Assembly: GCF_003384725.1 (NCBI RefSeq) | Contig: NZ_QNVV01000023.1 | Span: forward strand, 1 to 64,000 | Length of the DNA: 64,000 nucleotides | Direction of reading: 5' to 3' | Source of the DNA: Chryseobacterium pennipullorum | Lineage (GTDB): Bacteria; Bacteroidota; Bacteroidia; Flavobacteriales; Weeksellaceae | Part shown: positions 18,256 to 26,689 of the stretch, in pieces | Layout: each line of letters starts with the position of its first letter | Position numbering within the stretch: the first letter of the stretch is position 1 | Position numbers and translations under genes: made by a program | Notes under the pieces: model-generated | Databases searched by the model: none | What the model saw: the letters and a program-made list of their open reading frames with translations, nothing else | What the model was told of the DNA's origin: nothing

Positions 18256-18765
18256 ATGAATTTCGAGCAGGTGAATCTGCATCTTGATGCGTACAAAGAA
18301 CACAACCAGATTCTGGATGCCGCCAATTACCTGATCCATTCTTTCAATCTGGGACATGATAATTTTGCAGGATTTGGATTCAGGGAGGAACTCTCTCCTA
18401 CTTCCATGCTGCTTACGGCAGAGGGAGCACTGGGTGGACCGCAAATGGTGATGATTCCGAGAAATTTATTTGATTTTGATCTGAATCTTGTCCTGAATAT
18501 GGTCGCACACGAAATGCTTCATGTACGGCAGAAAGCTCCCGGGCAAGTGATCAAAGATAAAAATGAAAGAGAATTCCAGGCTTACTATGAAATGCTTTTT
18601 CATAAGGTATTTCCACAGGTTCCGGAAGTCTCTGATTTTCATAAAAGATTCTTTGGTGGAAAAGCTTTAGAGTATTATAACAGGATGGGCGAAGACTCTC
18701 CACTGCAACAAAAATACGCAGAACAGAAAACAGAAGTAGAACATTTAATTAACACATTACCATGA
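18256..18765 (+). CDS. Putative HExxH zinc-metalloprotease-like protein
   Basis: 169 residues from the ATG at 18256. An HExxH motif occurs at His85-Glu86 to His89 (VAHEMLHV) on a predicted helix. It is followed by NEREFQAYYEM, where Glu106 could be a third zinc ligand as in gluzincins. There is no signal peptide or membrane helix, so it should be cytoplasmic. It resembles uncharacterised flavobacterial proteins; protease activity is inferred from the motif alone. It heads a co-directional unit, and its stop overlaps the next start by 4 bp. Confidence 0.65.
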   Translation: MNFEQVNLHLDAYKEHNQILDAANYLIHSFNLGHDNFAGFGFREELSPTSMLLTAEGALGGPQMVMIPRNLFDFDLNLVLNMVAHEMLHVRQKAPGQVIKDKNEREFQAYYEMLFHKVFPQVPEVSDFHKRFFGGKALEYYNRMGEDSPLQQKYAEQKTEVEHLINTLP

Positions 18766-19109
18766 CCGTAAAACCAGACATTACCTGGGCAGATTTTGAG
18801 AAAATAGATATCCGTTGCGGAACCATCATCTCAGTCAACGATTTTGAAAAGGCAAGAAATCCTTCTTATCAGCTTGAAATAGATTTCGGAGATCTCGGAA
18901 TCCGTAAATCATCTGCACAGATCACTTCCCTGTATGAAAAGGAAGACCTTATAGGTAAGCAGATTTTAGCTGTGGTCAATTTTCCTAAAAAACAGATCGC
19001 CAATTTCTTCAGTGAGTGCCTTGTGCTGGGGTTATACGGAGAAGATAAAAAGGATGTTACTCTTTTAGCCCCATCATTACCTACCAAAAACGGTATGCAG
19101 GTAGGATAA
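18762..19109 (+). CDS. csaA: tRNA-binding OB-fold protein (CsaA-like)
   Basis: A 115-residue protein that is a single tRNA-binding domain: WADFEKIDIRCGTI at the start, the core GIRKSSAQI, ILAVVNFPKKQIANFFSE, then the hydrophobic SECLVLGL strand. It matches CsaA and the free-standing EMAP/MetG C-terminal domain in length. CsaA has been described as a chaperone-like tRNA-binding protein. It overlaps the upstream gene by 4 bp (ATGA) and lies 16 bp before the exonuclease, indicating one operon. Confidence 0.9.
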   Translation: MTVKPDITWADFEKIDIRCGTIISVNDFEKARNPSYQLEIDFGDLGIRKSSAQITSLYEKEDLIGKQILAVVNFPKKQIANFFSECLVLGLYGEDKKDVTLLAPSLPTKNGMQVG

Positions 19110-19125
19110 CAAACAAAAAACACAC

Positions 19126-19827
19126 ATGATACAGAATATACCATTAGAAAAAGTTTTATTTCTTGATATCGAAACGGTTCCACAGGCTGGTTCGTGGGAG
19201 GATTTATCAGAAACCGAGCAGTATCTCTGGGATAAAAAAACAAGATTTCAGCGGAAAGAAGATATTTCAGCAGGTGAATTTTACGAGCGAGCCGGCATTA
19301 TGGCTGAGTTTGGAAAAATCATCTGCATCACCATCGGAATGGTAGAAAAAAACGAAACTTTGAAAATAAAAAGTTTTTCCGGGCATGATGAGAAAAAAAT
19401 GCTCCAGGAATTTGGCGAAATTTTCAACAGCCCAAGGCTGTATAATGTCATTCTCTGTGCGCACAATGGAAAGGAGTTTGACTTTCCGTGGATTGCCAGG
19501 CGGTATCTCATCAATGGAATGCAGCCACCGGCACCCTTCCAGATGTTTGGCAAAAAACCCTGGGAGATTCCCCATATAGATACGATGGAGCTGTGGAAAT
19601 TCGGAGATTATAAAAGTTTCGTATCCCTGGAATTATTGGCTCATGTCTTCGGGATCCCTACTCCTAAAGATGATATTGACGGATCAATGGTTTCATCAAT
19701 TTACTACATAGAAAAAGACTTGCAGCGAATTGTCGACTATTGTGAAAAAGATGTCTTAACTTTGGCAAATGTTTTCCGGCGGATGCGTCAGGAAGATTTG
19801 TTGAAAAGGAATATCAATCTAGATTAA
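19126..19827 (+). CDS. 3'-5' exonuclease (DEDDy, PolB-like RNase H fold)
   Basis: A 233-residue protein. Exo I is LFLDIETVP with the Asp-x-Glu pair. Exo II is around VILCAHNGKEFDFPWIARR. Exo III is YCEKDVLTLAN, with Tyr four residues before Asp, so it is the DEDDy type. It resembles the predicted PolB-like 3'-5' exonuclease family and lacks a polymerase domain. It would trim single-stranded DNA or RNA, but the substrate is unknown. It sits between the csaA-like and SufT-like genes with short gaps. Confidence 0.85.
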   Translation: MIQNIPLEKVLFLDIETVPQAGSWEDLSETEQYLWDKKTRFQRKEDISAGEFYERAGIMAEFGKIICITIGMVEKNETLKIKSFSGHDEKKMLQEFGEIFNSPRLYNVILCAHNGKEFDFPWIARRYLINGMQPPAPFQMFGKKPWEIPHIDTMELWKFGDYKSFVSLELLAHVFGIPTPKDDIDGSMVSSIYYIEKDLQRIVDYCEKDVLTLANVFRRMRQEDLLKRNINLD

Positions 19828-19830
19828 AAA

Positions 19831-20157
19831 ATGAAATTTACAGACGATCAAATTGCTGACATTGGTGAGGAAATCATCATGGTGCTGAAAACCGTATATG
19901 ACCCCGAAATTCCGGTAGACATTTACGAATTGGGACTTATTTATGATGTACAGATTTCCGATGACGCTGATGTGAAAATCATAATGACCCTGACTACTCC
20001 CAACTGTCCTGTTGCAGAAACCCTTCCACAGGAAGTAAAAGATAAAGTAGCAGAAGTAGAGCATGTAAACAGTGTTGATTTAGAGCTTACATTCGAACCG
20101 AGCTGGAATAAGGATATGATGAGCGAAGAAGCGAAATTTGAACTGGGAATGCTGTAA
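19831..20157 (+). CDS. sufT: SufT/MIP18-like Fe-S assembly protein (DUF59)
   Basis: A 108-residue protein consisting of one MIP18/DUF59 domain: VYDPEIPVDIYELGLIYDV, then MTLTTPNCPVAETLP with the conserved Cys, then VDLELTFEPSW. Such proteins assist iron-sulfur cluster maturation. In Bacteroidetes this form is usually annotated as a SUF-system assembly protein. It starts 3 bp after the exonuclease stop. No other suf gene lies in the window. Confidence 0.88.
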   Translation: MKFTDDQIADIGEEIIMVLKTVYDPEIPVDIYELGLIYDVQISDDADVKIIMTLTTPNCPVAETLPQEVKDKVAEVEHVNSVDLELTFEPSWNKDMMSEEAKFELGML

Positions 20158-20214
20158 ATAGTAAGCATTTCCTATGCAGATAAAATTAATATTACCAATT
20201 ATTATTCAATAATC

Positions 20215-20359
20215 ATGGCAAAAAAAGATAGGAGCAATCCTCCTTGCTTTCTTAGGGGTGTATATGCTTTATTTAGGATCTAAAATGCAGGCTCAGCCTC
20301 CTTCTATAACCGGAATAGGGTTTATCATTATCTCATTGCTACAACTCGGTAAAAAGTAA
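20215..20359 (+). pseudogene. Small membrane protein broken at an A7 run
   Basis: The ATG at 20215 is followed by GC and seven A residues (20220-20226). Read as is, that frame stops after 23 codons. With six A residues it would read MAKKIGAILLAFLG and continue through VYMLYLGSKMQAQP and GIGFIIISLLQLGKK to a TAA at 20357. That gives a ~47-residue protein with two hydrophobic segments. The clean downstream frame implies a recent frameshift, a homopolymer sequencing error or slippage. Confidence 0.6.
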
Positions 20360-20426
20360 TATTAGAAACTGACTGGTCCTAGATAAGCGTTACAGATTAA
20401 TAGGATAAGGTAATTAATAATTTATA

Positions 20427-20469
20427 AGATAGTTGTCGGTTTATTTCGGCAACTATCTTTGTTTTTTAT
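20427..20469 (+). terminator. Terminator after the SufT / small membrane protein region
   Basis: AGATAGTTG (20427-20435) pairs with CAACTATCT (20450-20458), followed by TTGTTTTTT. Confidence 0.75.
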
Positions 20470-20533
20470 TTGCTTTAAAAAATTTTAGTTTACTCTTTTT
20501 ACAAGAGCTGTAAAGCTTGAAGCTGTTTTTTTT

Positions 20534-20650
20534 AACGCAACAATCGCTAGATCTTATTAAACAAACCTCATATTTTCCGAACGCAAGGGCATTTCGTTCA
20601 GCAAAGATCGCTCCCATACCTGAGAGGAACGCCTTAGCGATCGTTTTTTG
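20534..20650. repeat. Interspersed palindromic repeat, copy A
   Basis: It contains CGCAAGGGCATTTCGTTCAG at 20582, shared with copies near 52736 and 60607. A flanking pair AGATCGCT and AGCGATCGT forms an inner stem. It is non-coding and intergenic, as the other two are. Confidence 0.65.
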
Positions 20651-20730
20651 TATAAGAACTAAGAATACTTGTCTTCCTTCTAAATCTTTGATCCGATGCA
20701 GCGAATGAAGATTTTCTCGATGGAAAATAT

Positions 20731-20761
20731 AAAAGGATGTCATATTGTAACATCCTTTTTT
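20731..20761 (-). terminator. Terminator of the sulfurtransferase gene
   Basis: AAAAGGATGT pairs with ACATCCTTTT around a 9-base loop. The A and T tails on each side allow use in both directions. Confidence 0.75.
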
Positions 20762-20793
20762 GTATCATCAGAACCTCAAATTCAGGGGTTATG

Positions 20794-21630
20794 TTACACT
20801 TCTTTTGCGAGTGCTTTGCCCTCTCTCCTGCTCCATTCACTCCATGAGCCTACATAAAGATTTGGAATCTTAAGACCTGCATGGGCTAATGCTAAAATCG
20901 TATGGCATGCGGTTACCCCTGAACCACAATGAATAATCAGATTTTCTGGCTTATTTTCCAGTAATTGACTATATTTTTCTTTTAGAATTTCAGGTCTCAG
21001 GAAGTTTCCGTTTTCGTCAAGATTCTCTGAAAAAGGAATATTGATCGCTCCCGGAATATGTCCGGCAACCAGATCAATAGGCTCAGATTCTCCTCTGTAC
21101 CGGTAAGCATCTCTTACATCAACTACAGTGGAAGAATTGCTGTTTAATTCGTTTTCAACGTCTTCCAGGCTTGAAACAGGAAGATCCCAAACTTCCTTTT
21201 TTATCGTTGGGGCTTTTTCAAAAGTCTCTTCTCCAGATGAAAGTGCTATATTATTTTTTTCAGCAGCCTGTATACCACCATCAAGAACCTGTACGTTTGC
21301 AAAGCCAAAGGATCTTAGCATCCACCAAGCCCTGGCAGCAGCATTCGATCCGTTCTTATCATCATAAATAACAATATGAGAGTTTTCTGAGATCCCAAGA
21401 TTGGAAAGTGTTTCTGCAAATTTTTCAGGAGTTGGAAGCGGGTGTCTTCCTCCAAAAGCCGCATCATCTCCTATTTCCGCCAAATCTGTATCCAGATCAA
21501 TCAGTCGCGCTCCTTTAATATGGCTTTCAAGATAATTTTGCTTTACATCTTTTCCTGCTCTTGCATCAAGAATGATGAGGTTTTCCGTTGGAAGTTTTTT
21601 TAAATCAGAAGGTGAAATTATTGGAGACAT
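20794..21630 (-). CDS. Sulfurtransferase (two rhodanese domains)
   Basis: A 278-residue protein. The N-terminal rhodanese domain (about 5-125) is inactive-type, with IVIYDDKNGSNAARAWW. The C-terminal domain (about 150-275) contains VVDVRDAYRYRG and the active loop IIHCGSGVTACH, whose first Cys carries the persulfide. It matches thiosulfate/3-mercaptopyruvate sulfurtransferases in length and order. The CGSGVTA loop is closer to the mercaptopyruvate type. The start is an ATG at 21630. Confidence 0.92.
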   Translation of the reverse strand: MSPIISPSDLKKLPTENLIILDARAGKDVKQNYLESHIKGARLIDLDTDLAEIGDDAAFGGRHPLPTPEKFAETLSNLGISENSHIVIYDDKNGSNAAARAWWMLRSFGFANVQVLDGGIQAAEKNNIALSSGEETFEKAPTIKKEVWDLPVSSLEDVENELNSNSSTVVDVRDAYRYRGESEPIDLVAGHIPGAINIPFSENLDENGNFLRPEILKEKYSQLLENKPENLIIHCGSGVTACHTILALAHAGLKIPNLYVGSWSEWSRREGKALAKEV

Positions 21631-21695
21631 TTTGTTGATTTTAGGTTATTCTAATTAGGTTTTGGCTAAAGCCAATGGATTAATGAATAGAGTAA

Positions 21696-21813
21696 AGCGG
21701 ACTAAAGTCCGCTCCTATTTATATTTTTTTAATTTCACGCAGATTCCGCAGATCCTAATTTTCAGTTGCTTATCTGCGTCATTTGCTAAATCTGCGGGAG
21801 ATTTCAAATCATT
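21696..21813. repeat. Small intergenic inverted repeats
   Basis: AGCGGACT-AA-AGTCCGCT (21696-21713) forms a tight hairpin. Further on, ACGCAGATTCCGCAGATC (about 21737-21753) is mirrored by ATCTGCGTCATTTGCTAAATCTGCGG. The pattern is like the short ATCTGCG repeats scattered in this group's genomes. They probably also end the HMG-CoA lyase transcript. Confidence 0.5.
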
Positions 21814-22662
21814 TTAAAAATGAAAAATATCCTTAGCTTTGTTGTAAGAACTTTCAAAGTTTAAAAGATTCAGCTTGTGCTCTGCTTTTTCAACACTCAT
21901 AAAATTGATGACCTGTTCTGTAGGCATATTTCCTACCAGATCATCTTTTGCCATAGGACATCCGCCAATGCCTTTGATGGCACTATCAAATCGTCTGCAT
22001 CCCTGGTCATAAGCCGCTTTCAGTTTTGAATAAGAATCTTCATACCGGTTATGAAAATGGCCGCCAAAATTGATTTCCGGATATTTGGAAGGAATTTTTT
22101 CAAACAAAAGCGCAATGGTTTCAGGGGTCGCTACTCCCGTTGTGTCTGAAAGCAAAACGTCTTTCACACCTATTTCGGAGAACCTTTGGGCCCAGCGGTC
22201 TACATCTTCCCACTTCCACATTTCCCCGTACGGATTTCCAAAAGCCATAGAAAAATAGATGTTCAGCTGTTTTCCCTCACTTTTTACCAGATCAAGCATT
22301 CTCATAATTTCCTCAAAAGCTTCTTCTTGGCTTTTATTGGTATTTCTATGCTGAAATGTCTCAGAAATTGAGAATGGAAAACCAAGGATATCCACCGACT
22401 GATGTTTTAATGCTTTTTCAGCACCTCTGTAGTTTCCGATGATCGCAGAAACTTTAGTGCGGAAACGGGATTTATCAATATTTTCGGCAACTTCATCAGA
22501 GTCTGCCATCTGCGGAATAGCTTTTGGTGATACAAAACTCAGACAATCCAATACATCAAAACCAACATCCATTAAAGAGTTGATATAATCTATTTTTTTA
22601 TGGGTAGGGATAAACTCTCCCCAGCCCTGCATGGCATCTCTAGGACATTCGGTAAGAAACAT
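21814..22662 (-). CDS. Hydroxymethylglutaryl-CoA lyase
   Basis: 282 residues from the ATG at 22662 (MFLTECPRDAMQGW). The DRE-TIM/HMGL-like barrel is recognisable by the ECPRDAMQG entry (the RDAMQG form of the RDGLQ motif), a DVLLSDTTGVATPE strand, the metal-binding FGGHFHNRYED strand, and FDSAIKGIGGCPMAKD with the family's catalytic Cys loop. It would cleave HMG-CoA to acetyl-CoA and acetoacetate in leucine breakdown. A TATATTTG -7 box lies between this ATG and an upstream TTG, so the ATG is chosen. Confidence 0.9.
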   Translation of the reverse strand: MFLTECPRDAMQGWGEFIPTHKKIDYINSLMDVGFDVLDCLSFVSPKAIPQMADSDEVAENIDKSRFRTKVSAIIGNYRGAEKALKHQSVDILGFPFSISETFQHRNTNKSQEEAFEEIMRMLDLVKSEGKQLNIYFSMAFGNPYGEMWKWEDVDRWAQRFSEIGVKDVLLSDTTGVATPETIALLFEKIPSKYPEINFGGHFHNRYEDSYSKLKAAYDQGCRRFDSAIKGIGGCPMAKDDLVGNMPTEQVINFMSVEKAEHKLNLLNFESSYNKAKDIFHF

Positions 22663-22680
22663 TGTTACTTTTGATTTTCT

Positions 22681-22688
22681 CAAATATA
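22681..22688 (-). promoter_or_regulatory. -7 box of HMG-CoA lyase
   Basis: CAAATATA on the plus strand reads TATATTTG on the minus strand, 18 bp upstream of the ATG at 22662. Confidence 0.6.
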
Positions 22689-22821
22689 ATAAAACTAAAC
22701 AATTTGGTATACTCTACATACAAATCTATCACTATTTTGATTTTCAAAGATTTATATTTGATTTAAAATTTCAATAATTGATATTCAATCGCAAATAAGG
22801 CATTCTGACCGGCAAATTTGC

Positions 22822-22829
22822 TAACTTTG
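22822..22829 (+). promoter_or_regulatory. -7 box of peptidase T
   Basis: TAACTTTG matches TAnnTTTG. Transcription would begin near 22835, favouring the ATG at 22851 over the one at 22839. Confidence 0.55.
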
Positions 22830-22850
22830 TTGAAATTTATGATCAATCTG

Positions 22851-24098
22851 ATGAGTACAATAGAATTCAACCCATTGTGGAAAGAGAAATTACTGAACCG
22901 TTTCCTTAGTTATGTTAAAATATATTCAACCAGTGATGCAGAAAGTGAAGCTACCCCTTCTACTCCCCGCCAGTGGGATATCGCCAATTATATTACGGAA
23001 GAGCTAAAGACGATCGGTCTGGAAGACGTTTCAATAGATGCTAACGGCTATATTATGGGGTATGTTCCTTCTAACCTGGAAAATGATAATAGACCTACCA
23101 TTGGATTTATTTCACATTATGATACATCACCTGACTTTAGTGGTGAGAACGTAAAGCCTCAGGTTTGGGAAAATTATGACGGAAATGACCTTCTGCTCAA
23201 TCAGACAACAGGATTTACTTTATCTCCCAAAAAATTTGAAAGTCTGAAGAAATATGTGGGGCAGACCCTGATAACAACCGACGGAAATACACTTCTTGGG
23301 GCAGATGACAAAGCAGGCTGTGCAGAAATCGTTACTGCTGCAGAATATCTTATCGCCCACCCGGAGATCAAACACGGAAGAATTGCTGTAGGATTTACTC
23401 CGGACGAAGAGATCGGAAGAGGAGCTCATAAATTTGATGTAGCCAAATTCGGTGCTGAATGGGCCTATACGATGGATGGTGGCGAAGTGGGAGAACTGGA
23501 GTATGAAAACTTCAATGCTGCCGGAGCAGTGGTAAAAATCCACGGACTGAGCGTACATCCTGGCTATGCTTATGGGAAAATGGTGAATGCAGCACTTTTG
23601 GCGGCTGAATTTGCACAGATGCTTCCGGCTAATGAAACTCCAGCAACGACAAAAGGTTTTGATGGGTTCTATCATTTAATGGACATTACAGCAGATATCT
23701 CGGAAGCTAAACTTCAATACATCATCCGTGATCACGATGCTGACAAGTTTGAAGCGAGAAAAAAATTCCTGGAAGGAAAAATTGCAGAATTCAACCAAAA
23801 GCATGGTGAAGGAACTGCTGAAGTAGAAATAAAAGAGCAGTACAGAAATATGAAGCAACAGTTTGAAGGCAAAATGCATATTGTGGATCTTGCTGCAAAA
23901 GCAATGACTGAAGCTGGTATTGAGCCGAAGATTAAAGCAATCAGAGGAGGAACAGATGGTGCTCAGCTATCGTATATGGGACTTCCATGCCCTAATATTT
24001 TTGCAGGGGGAATCAATTTCCATGGGCCTTACGAATATGTAGCTTTGGAAAGTATGGAAAAGGCTACAGAGGTGATCATTAATATCGTAAAAGCTTAA
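22851..24098 (+). CDS. pepT: Peptidase T (tripeptide aminopeptidase)
   Basis: 415 residues from the ATG at 22851; an ATG at 22839 is also possible. It is an M20 family metallopeptidase. The first metal ligand is in GFISHYDTSPD, with the catalytic Asp two residues after His. The bridging Asp is in LLGADDKAG, the Glu pair in TPDEEIGRGA, and later ligands in YTMDGGE and GINFHGPYE. The dimerisation domain holds IHGLSVHPGYAYGKMVNA. It should remove N-terminal residues from tripeptides. It lies 6 bp upstream of a small secreted-protein gene. Confidence 0.95.
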   Translation: MSTIEFNPLWKEKLLNRFLSYVKIYSTSDAESEATPSTPRQWDIANYITEELKTIGLEDVSIDANGYIMGYVPSNLENDNRPTIGFISHYDTSPDFSGENVKPQVWENYDGNDLLLNQTTGFTLSPKKFESLKKYVGQTLITTDGNTLLGADDKAGCAEIVTAAEYLIAHPEIKHGRIAVGFTPDEEIGRGAHKFDVAKFGAEWAYTMDGGEVGELEYENFNAAGAVVKIHGLSVHPGYAYGKMVNAALLAAEFAQMLPANETPATTKGFDGFYHLMDITADISEAKLQYIIRDHDADKFEARKKFLEGKIAEFNQKHGEGTAEVEIKEQYRNMKQQFEGKMHIVDLAAKAMTEAGIEPKIKAIRGGTDGAQLSYMGLPCPNIFAGGINFHGPYEYVALESMEKATEVIINIVKA

Positions 24099-24104
24099 TT
24101 ACCT

Positions 24105-24671
24105 ATGAAAAAGTTCTTGGCATTAGCAAGTATTCTGACTTTTGTTTTCGGCAGTGCCCAGGTTTCTGAATTTCAGAGGGCAGATTCACGCTATGAAAGA
24201 AAGAAAACGGCTTTGTATAATAAATATCCCAAGCCTAATGATTTAAGAACCAAGAAGGAATGGCTTCTTACAGAAGATAAAATAGACGCATACAAAGCAG
24301 CTCTGGAGAAGGTTTCATTAGAAGAGAAGAAAATGATTGCTGCAGATCCGCCTGCAAAAGCCAAAATGACGAAGGAAGCAGAATATGACAAAGGCAGAAC
24401 TTCTTTTCAGAGGCTTTTATCAGAGGCAATTGATCTTACCTTTTTGAATTTTTATTCTGAAGCTTATAAAGCCACAATCAGTTTTGTTGTAGACTCTAAA
24501 GGTAATGCTCTGGACGCCCAGGTGAAGGGAAATAATGAAGATGTAAATGCGTTTATTGAGGCTGCTTTTTACCGGATCAGAGATAAAGGCAAGTGGAAAC
24601 CTGCCGAGGTCAGCGGAAAACCGGTATCCTCTGCGGTTTCAATTCCCATGACATTAACTTTTAAAAAATAA
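24105..24671 (+). CDS. Secreted protein with TonB-C-like terminus
   Basis: A 188-residue protein. The signal peptide is about 1-19 (ALASILTFVFGSAQ). The middle is basic and helical. The last ~65 residues (FVVDSKGNALDAQVKG, then KGKWKPAEVSGKPV) resemble the TonB C-terminal fold seen in many small Bacteroidetes proteins, but the membrane anchor and proline-rich arm of true TonB are missing. It should be periplasmic or surface-exposed, and energy transduction is unlikely. It starts 6 bp after pepT and probably shares its transcript. Confidence 0.7.
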   Translation: MKKFLALASILTFVFGSAQVSEFQRADSRYERKKTALYNKYPKPNDLRTKKEWLLTEDKIDAYKAALEKVSLEEKKMIAADPPAKAKMTKEAEYDKGRTSFQRLLSEAIDLTFLNFYSEAYKATISFVVDSKGNALDAQVKGNNEDVNAFIEAAFYRIRDKGKWKPAEVSGKPVSSAVSIPMTLTFKK

Positions 24672-24675
24672 TATA

Positions 24676-24710
24676 ACAACCCGCTACAATGATAGCGGGT
24701 TGTTTTTTTT
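24676..24710 (+). terminator. Terminator after the pepT operon
   Basis: ACAACCCGCT (24676-24685) pairs with AGCGGGTTGT (24694-24703), followed by a run of T. Confidence 0.85.
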
Positions 24711-24824
24711 CATATGTAAAAAATTAATGGAAATCATTATGTTATTAACACCAGTTTAATGTAATTCTTTTGTAAGCCATATATAATTTATCTAATTTAG
24801 AATGAAACTTAAAAATCACTGCTT

Positions 24825-26132
24825 ATGAAAATGAAATCTAATTATTTCAAAATCAACAGAAAATTTTATTTTCCTCTTCTTTGTTCTATTTTCTGTTTGT
24901 TTATTTTAACGTCTTGTTCTCAGGATGATCCGGCGGATACTCCTGTTGAAAAGCCATCAGTGTCTCATTCTATGAAGACATTAGGCAATCTGACATTGCA
25001 GGAAAATGTTATTATTCTGAATGATGAATCCATAAATGCTATTTCCACTCATAATGACGGGAAAATCACATTTCGCAGAACGACTGCACAAACAGACAGT
25101 ATCTCGGCAGGAACAGTCATTGTAGGAACAAAAGTAGAAGATGATCAGGTAAGCACTATCCTCTCAAAAGTGACTGCCGTTTCTAAGATCAATAATCAGT
25201 TCACGGTACAAACCTCCAGTGCGAAACTTGAAGAATTTATTTATAGCGGAACCCTTAGCGGTGTTTATGATCCTTCAGGCAAGGCTCCTGTCAACATCAA
25301 TGGAAAAATGGTGAATTATGTCCCTGTAGAAGGGATGGTTTCCCAGGAAATCAATAATAAAATACATGCTATTGAGGCAAGGAATCTCCACAGTCAAAAG
25401 ATCGTTGCTTTCAACCGCTTTGATTTTGATAAAACATTTTCATTCCCTCTATCGTCTGCGGGAACTTCCAATGTGAATGTAAGAGGGGGTTTTACTCCAA
25501 AAATTGATTATAACATTACCTTCTCATGGGGGCATTTATCCGATTTTTATGTCAACCTCATCATGGATGATATCCAGCTTCAGAGTTCTGCAAACCTGGT
25601 GGGAAGCCTTGGCTATACGGCAAGCACCACAGACTATCTGAATATCCCAATCGTTCCTGTCGTTTTAGGCCCTACGGGATTGATTTTAAGCCCCACTATC
25701 TCTGCGGGGCCATTTCTTGGAGTACAGGCTACAGGGAAGGTACAGGGACAAATTCTGGACATTGAAGGAAATGCAAACTTTCTGGTCGGTAAAACCCCGG
25801 CGCTCAATATCAACCTGAAAAAGAAATCAGATCCTGCCCTCACCGGTGTGGAAGGGAACCTATCAGCAGAAGCTGGACTTGAAGCCAAAGGTGCTGTAGG
25901 ACTGATGTTTATCTCTATACCAATTGCCAACTCCGGACTGCGGGGAAGAACTTCTGCCGTTTCGTCGTTAGCCATGACATTTATTCCTGATAAAAAAGGG
26001 GTGTTTTCTGTGCAGGGTAAAATCCAGGCAGATATGTTTTATGGTTTCGGAATCGCTCCTTTAAGGTACGAAGGTACTTTTCCTCTGTTCAAAAAAGAAT
26101 ATTTGCTGTATCAGAAGAATTTCAGTTTTTAA
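24825..26132 (+). CDS. Hypothetical lipoprotein
   Basis: A 435-residue protein. The lipoprotein signal ends ILTSC followed by SQDDPAD, a usual Bacteroidetes export pattern with acidic residues after Cys. No known domain was recognised. The body alternates beta strands and Gly/Ser-rich turns, and the second half holds segments such as GPTGLILSPTISAGP and GLEAKGAVGLMFI. It may be a surface beta-sandwich. It is a single gene between terminators. Confidence 0.75.
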   Translation: MKMKSNYFKINRKFYFPLLCSIFCLFILTSCSQDDPADTPVEKPSVSHSMKTLGNLTLQENVIILNDESINAISTHNDGKITFRRTTAQTDSISAGTVIVGTKVEDDQVSTILSKVTAVSKINNQFTVQTSSAKLEEFIYSGTLSGVYDPSGKAPVNINGKMVNYVPVEGMVSQEINNKIHAIEARNLHSQKIVAFNRFDFDKTFSFPLSSAGTSNVNVRGGFTPKIDYNITFSWGHLSDFYVNLIMDDIQLQSSANLVGSLGYTASTTDYLNIPIVPVVLGPTGLILSPTISAGPFLGVQATGKVQGQILDIEGNANFLVGKTPALNINLKKKSDPALTGVEGNLSAEAGLEAKGAVGLMFISIPIANSGLRGRTSAVSSLAMTFIPDKKGVFSVQGKIQADMFYGFGIAPLRYEGTFPLFKKEYLLYQKNFSF

Positions 26133-26156
26133 GGCTGAAACTATTATTCATATGAT

Positions 26157-26183
26157 GAAGCCACTGATGCAGTGGCTTCTTTT
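26157..26183 (+). terminator. Terminator of the lipoprotein gene
   Basis: GAAGCCACT (26157-26165) pairs with AGTGGCTTC (26171-26179) around a 5-base loop, then TTTT. Confidence 0.75.
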
Positions 26184-26287
26184 GTAACACATAGATATTC
26201 AATTCATTTACAATTAATTAAGTCAATTTTATTATATTTACACAGATGTACAATTTTAAACAGTAACATTTAATACCAAACTGTATC

Positions 26288-26536
26288 ATGAAAAAATTGA
26301 AAAAACTTTTGAGAAAAGATCTTTCCACAATTATCGGCAGTGGAATAGATAACTGCCACATGGGTGGAGATTCTTATAATTGCCAAAGCGATTGCCAGTG
26401 TGCCTGGGGAAAAGCCTGTGAAATGTACGAAGACGGAAGTCCCGGCCAGTGCATTGCCGTAGGAGGAGGAAATCCAGGAGGCGGTGGCGGTGGCTGTATT
26501 CCACCAACCATCTGTGAAGAACAACAACCTTATTAA
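26288..26536 (+). CDS. Orphan bacteriocin-like Cys-rich peptide
   Basis: An 82-residue protein. The N-terminus MKKLKKLLRKDLSTIIGSG is a basic double-glycine-like leader (GS in place of GG), of the same general class as the peptide array at 39.8-41.1 kb but not closely related to it. The rest has seven cysteines, a GGGNPGGGGGG run near 60-69 and a CIPPTICEEQQPY end. It would be exported or processed by a C39-type system if functional; no such gene is adjacent. Flavobacterial proteins of this type are often labelled bacteriocin-like without experimental support. Confidence 0.7.
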   Translation: MKKLKKLLRKDLSTIIGSGIDNCHMGGDSYNCQSDCQCAWGKACEMYEDGSPGQCIAVGGGNPGGGGGGCIPPTICEEQQPY

Positions 26537-26546
26537 ATAACAGTCA

Positions 26547-26578
26547 ATCGGAAGTATTCAGTACTTCCGATTTCTTTT
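26547..26578 (+). terminator. Terminator after the orphan peptide
   Basis: ATCGGAAGTA (26547-26556) pairs with TACTTCCGAT (26562-26571), followed by TTCTTTTT. Confidence 0.85.
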
Positions 26579-26689
26579 TCATCCTGAAACCGGACCTTGT
26601 CATTGCATTTGTACCGTTCATCAAATAAAATTTCATCCTGTCTTTCCTATCCGTTGTTTTGCATCAAATTTCTAACAGAATTTAATTTT

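Larger units (their letters stand above)
20360..20793. other. Intergenic region with two terminators and repeat copy A
   Basis: No convincing gene is visible. A minus-strand open frame here is contributed by the palindromic repeat and is not credited. The region holds a hairpin at 20427-20458, the CGCAAGGGC-core repeat, and a terminator at 20731-20761. Confidence 0.6.

Noticed and set aside
20453..20743. A 96-codon minus-strand open frame between two terminators.
   Set aside because: It runs through the palindromic repeat and the terminator hairpins, and the protein has no recognisable pattern.
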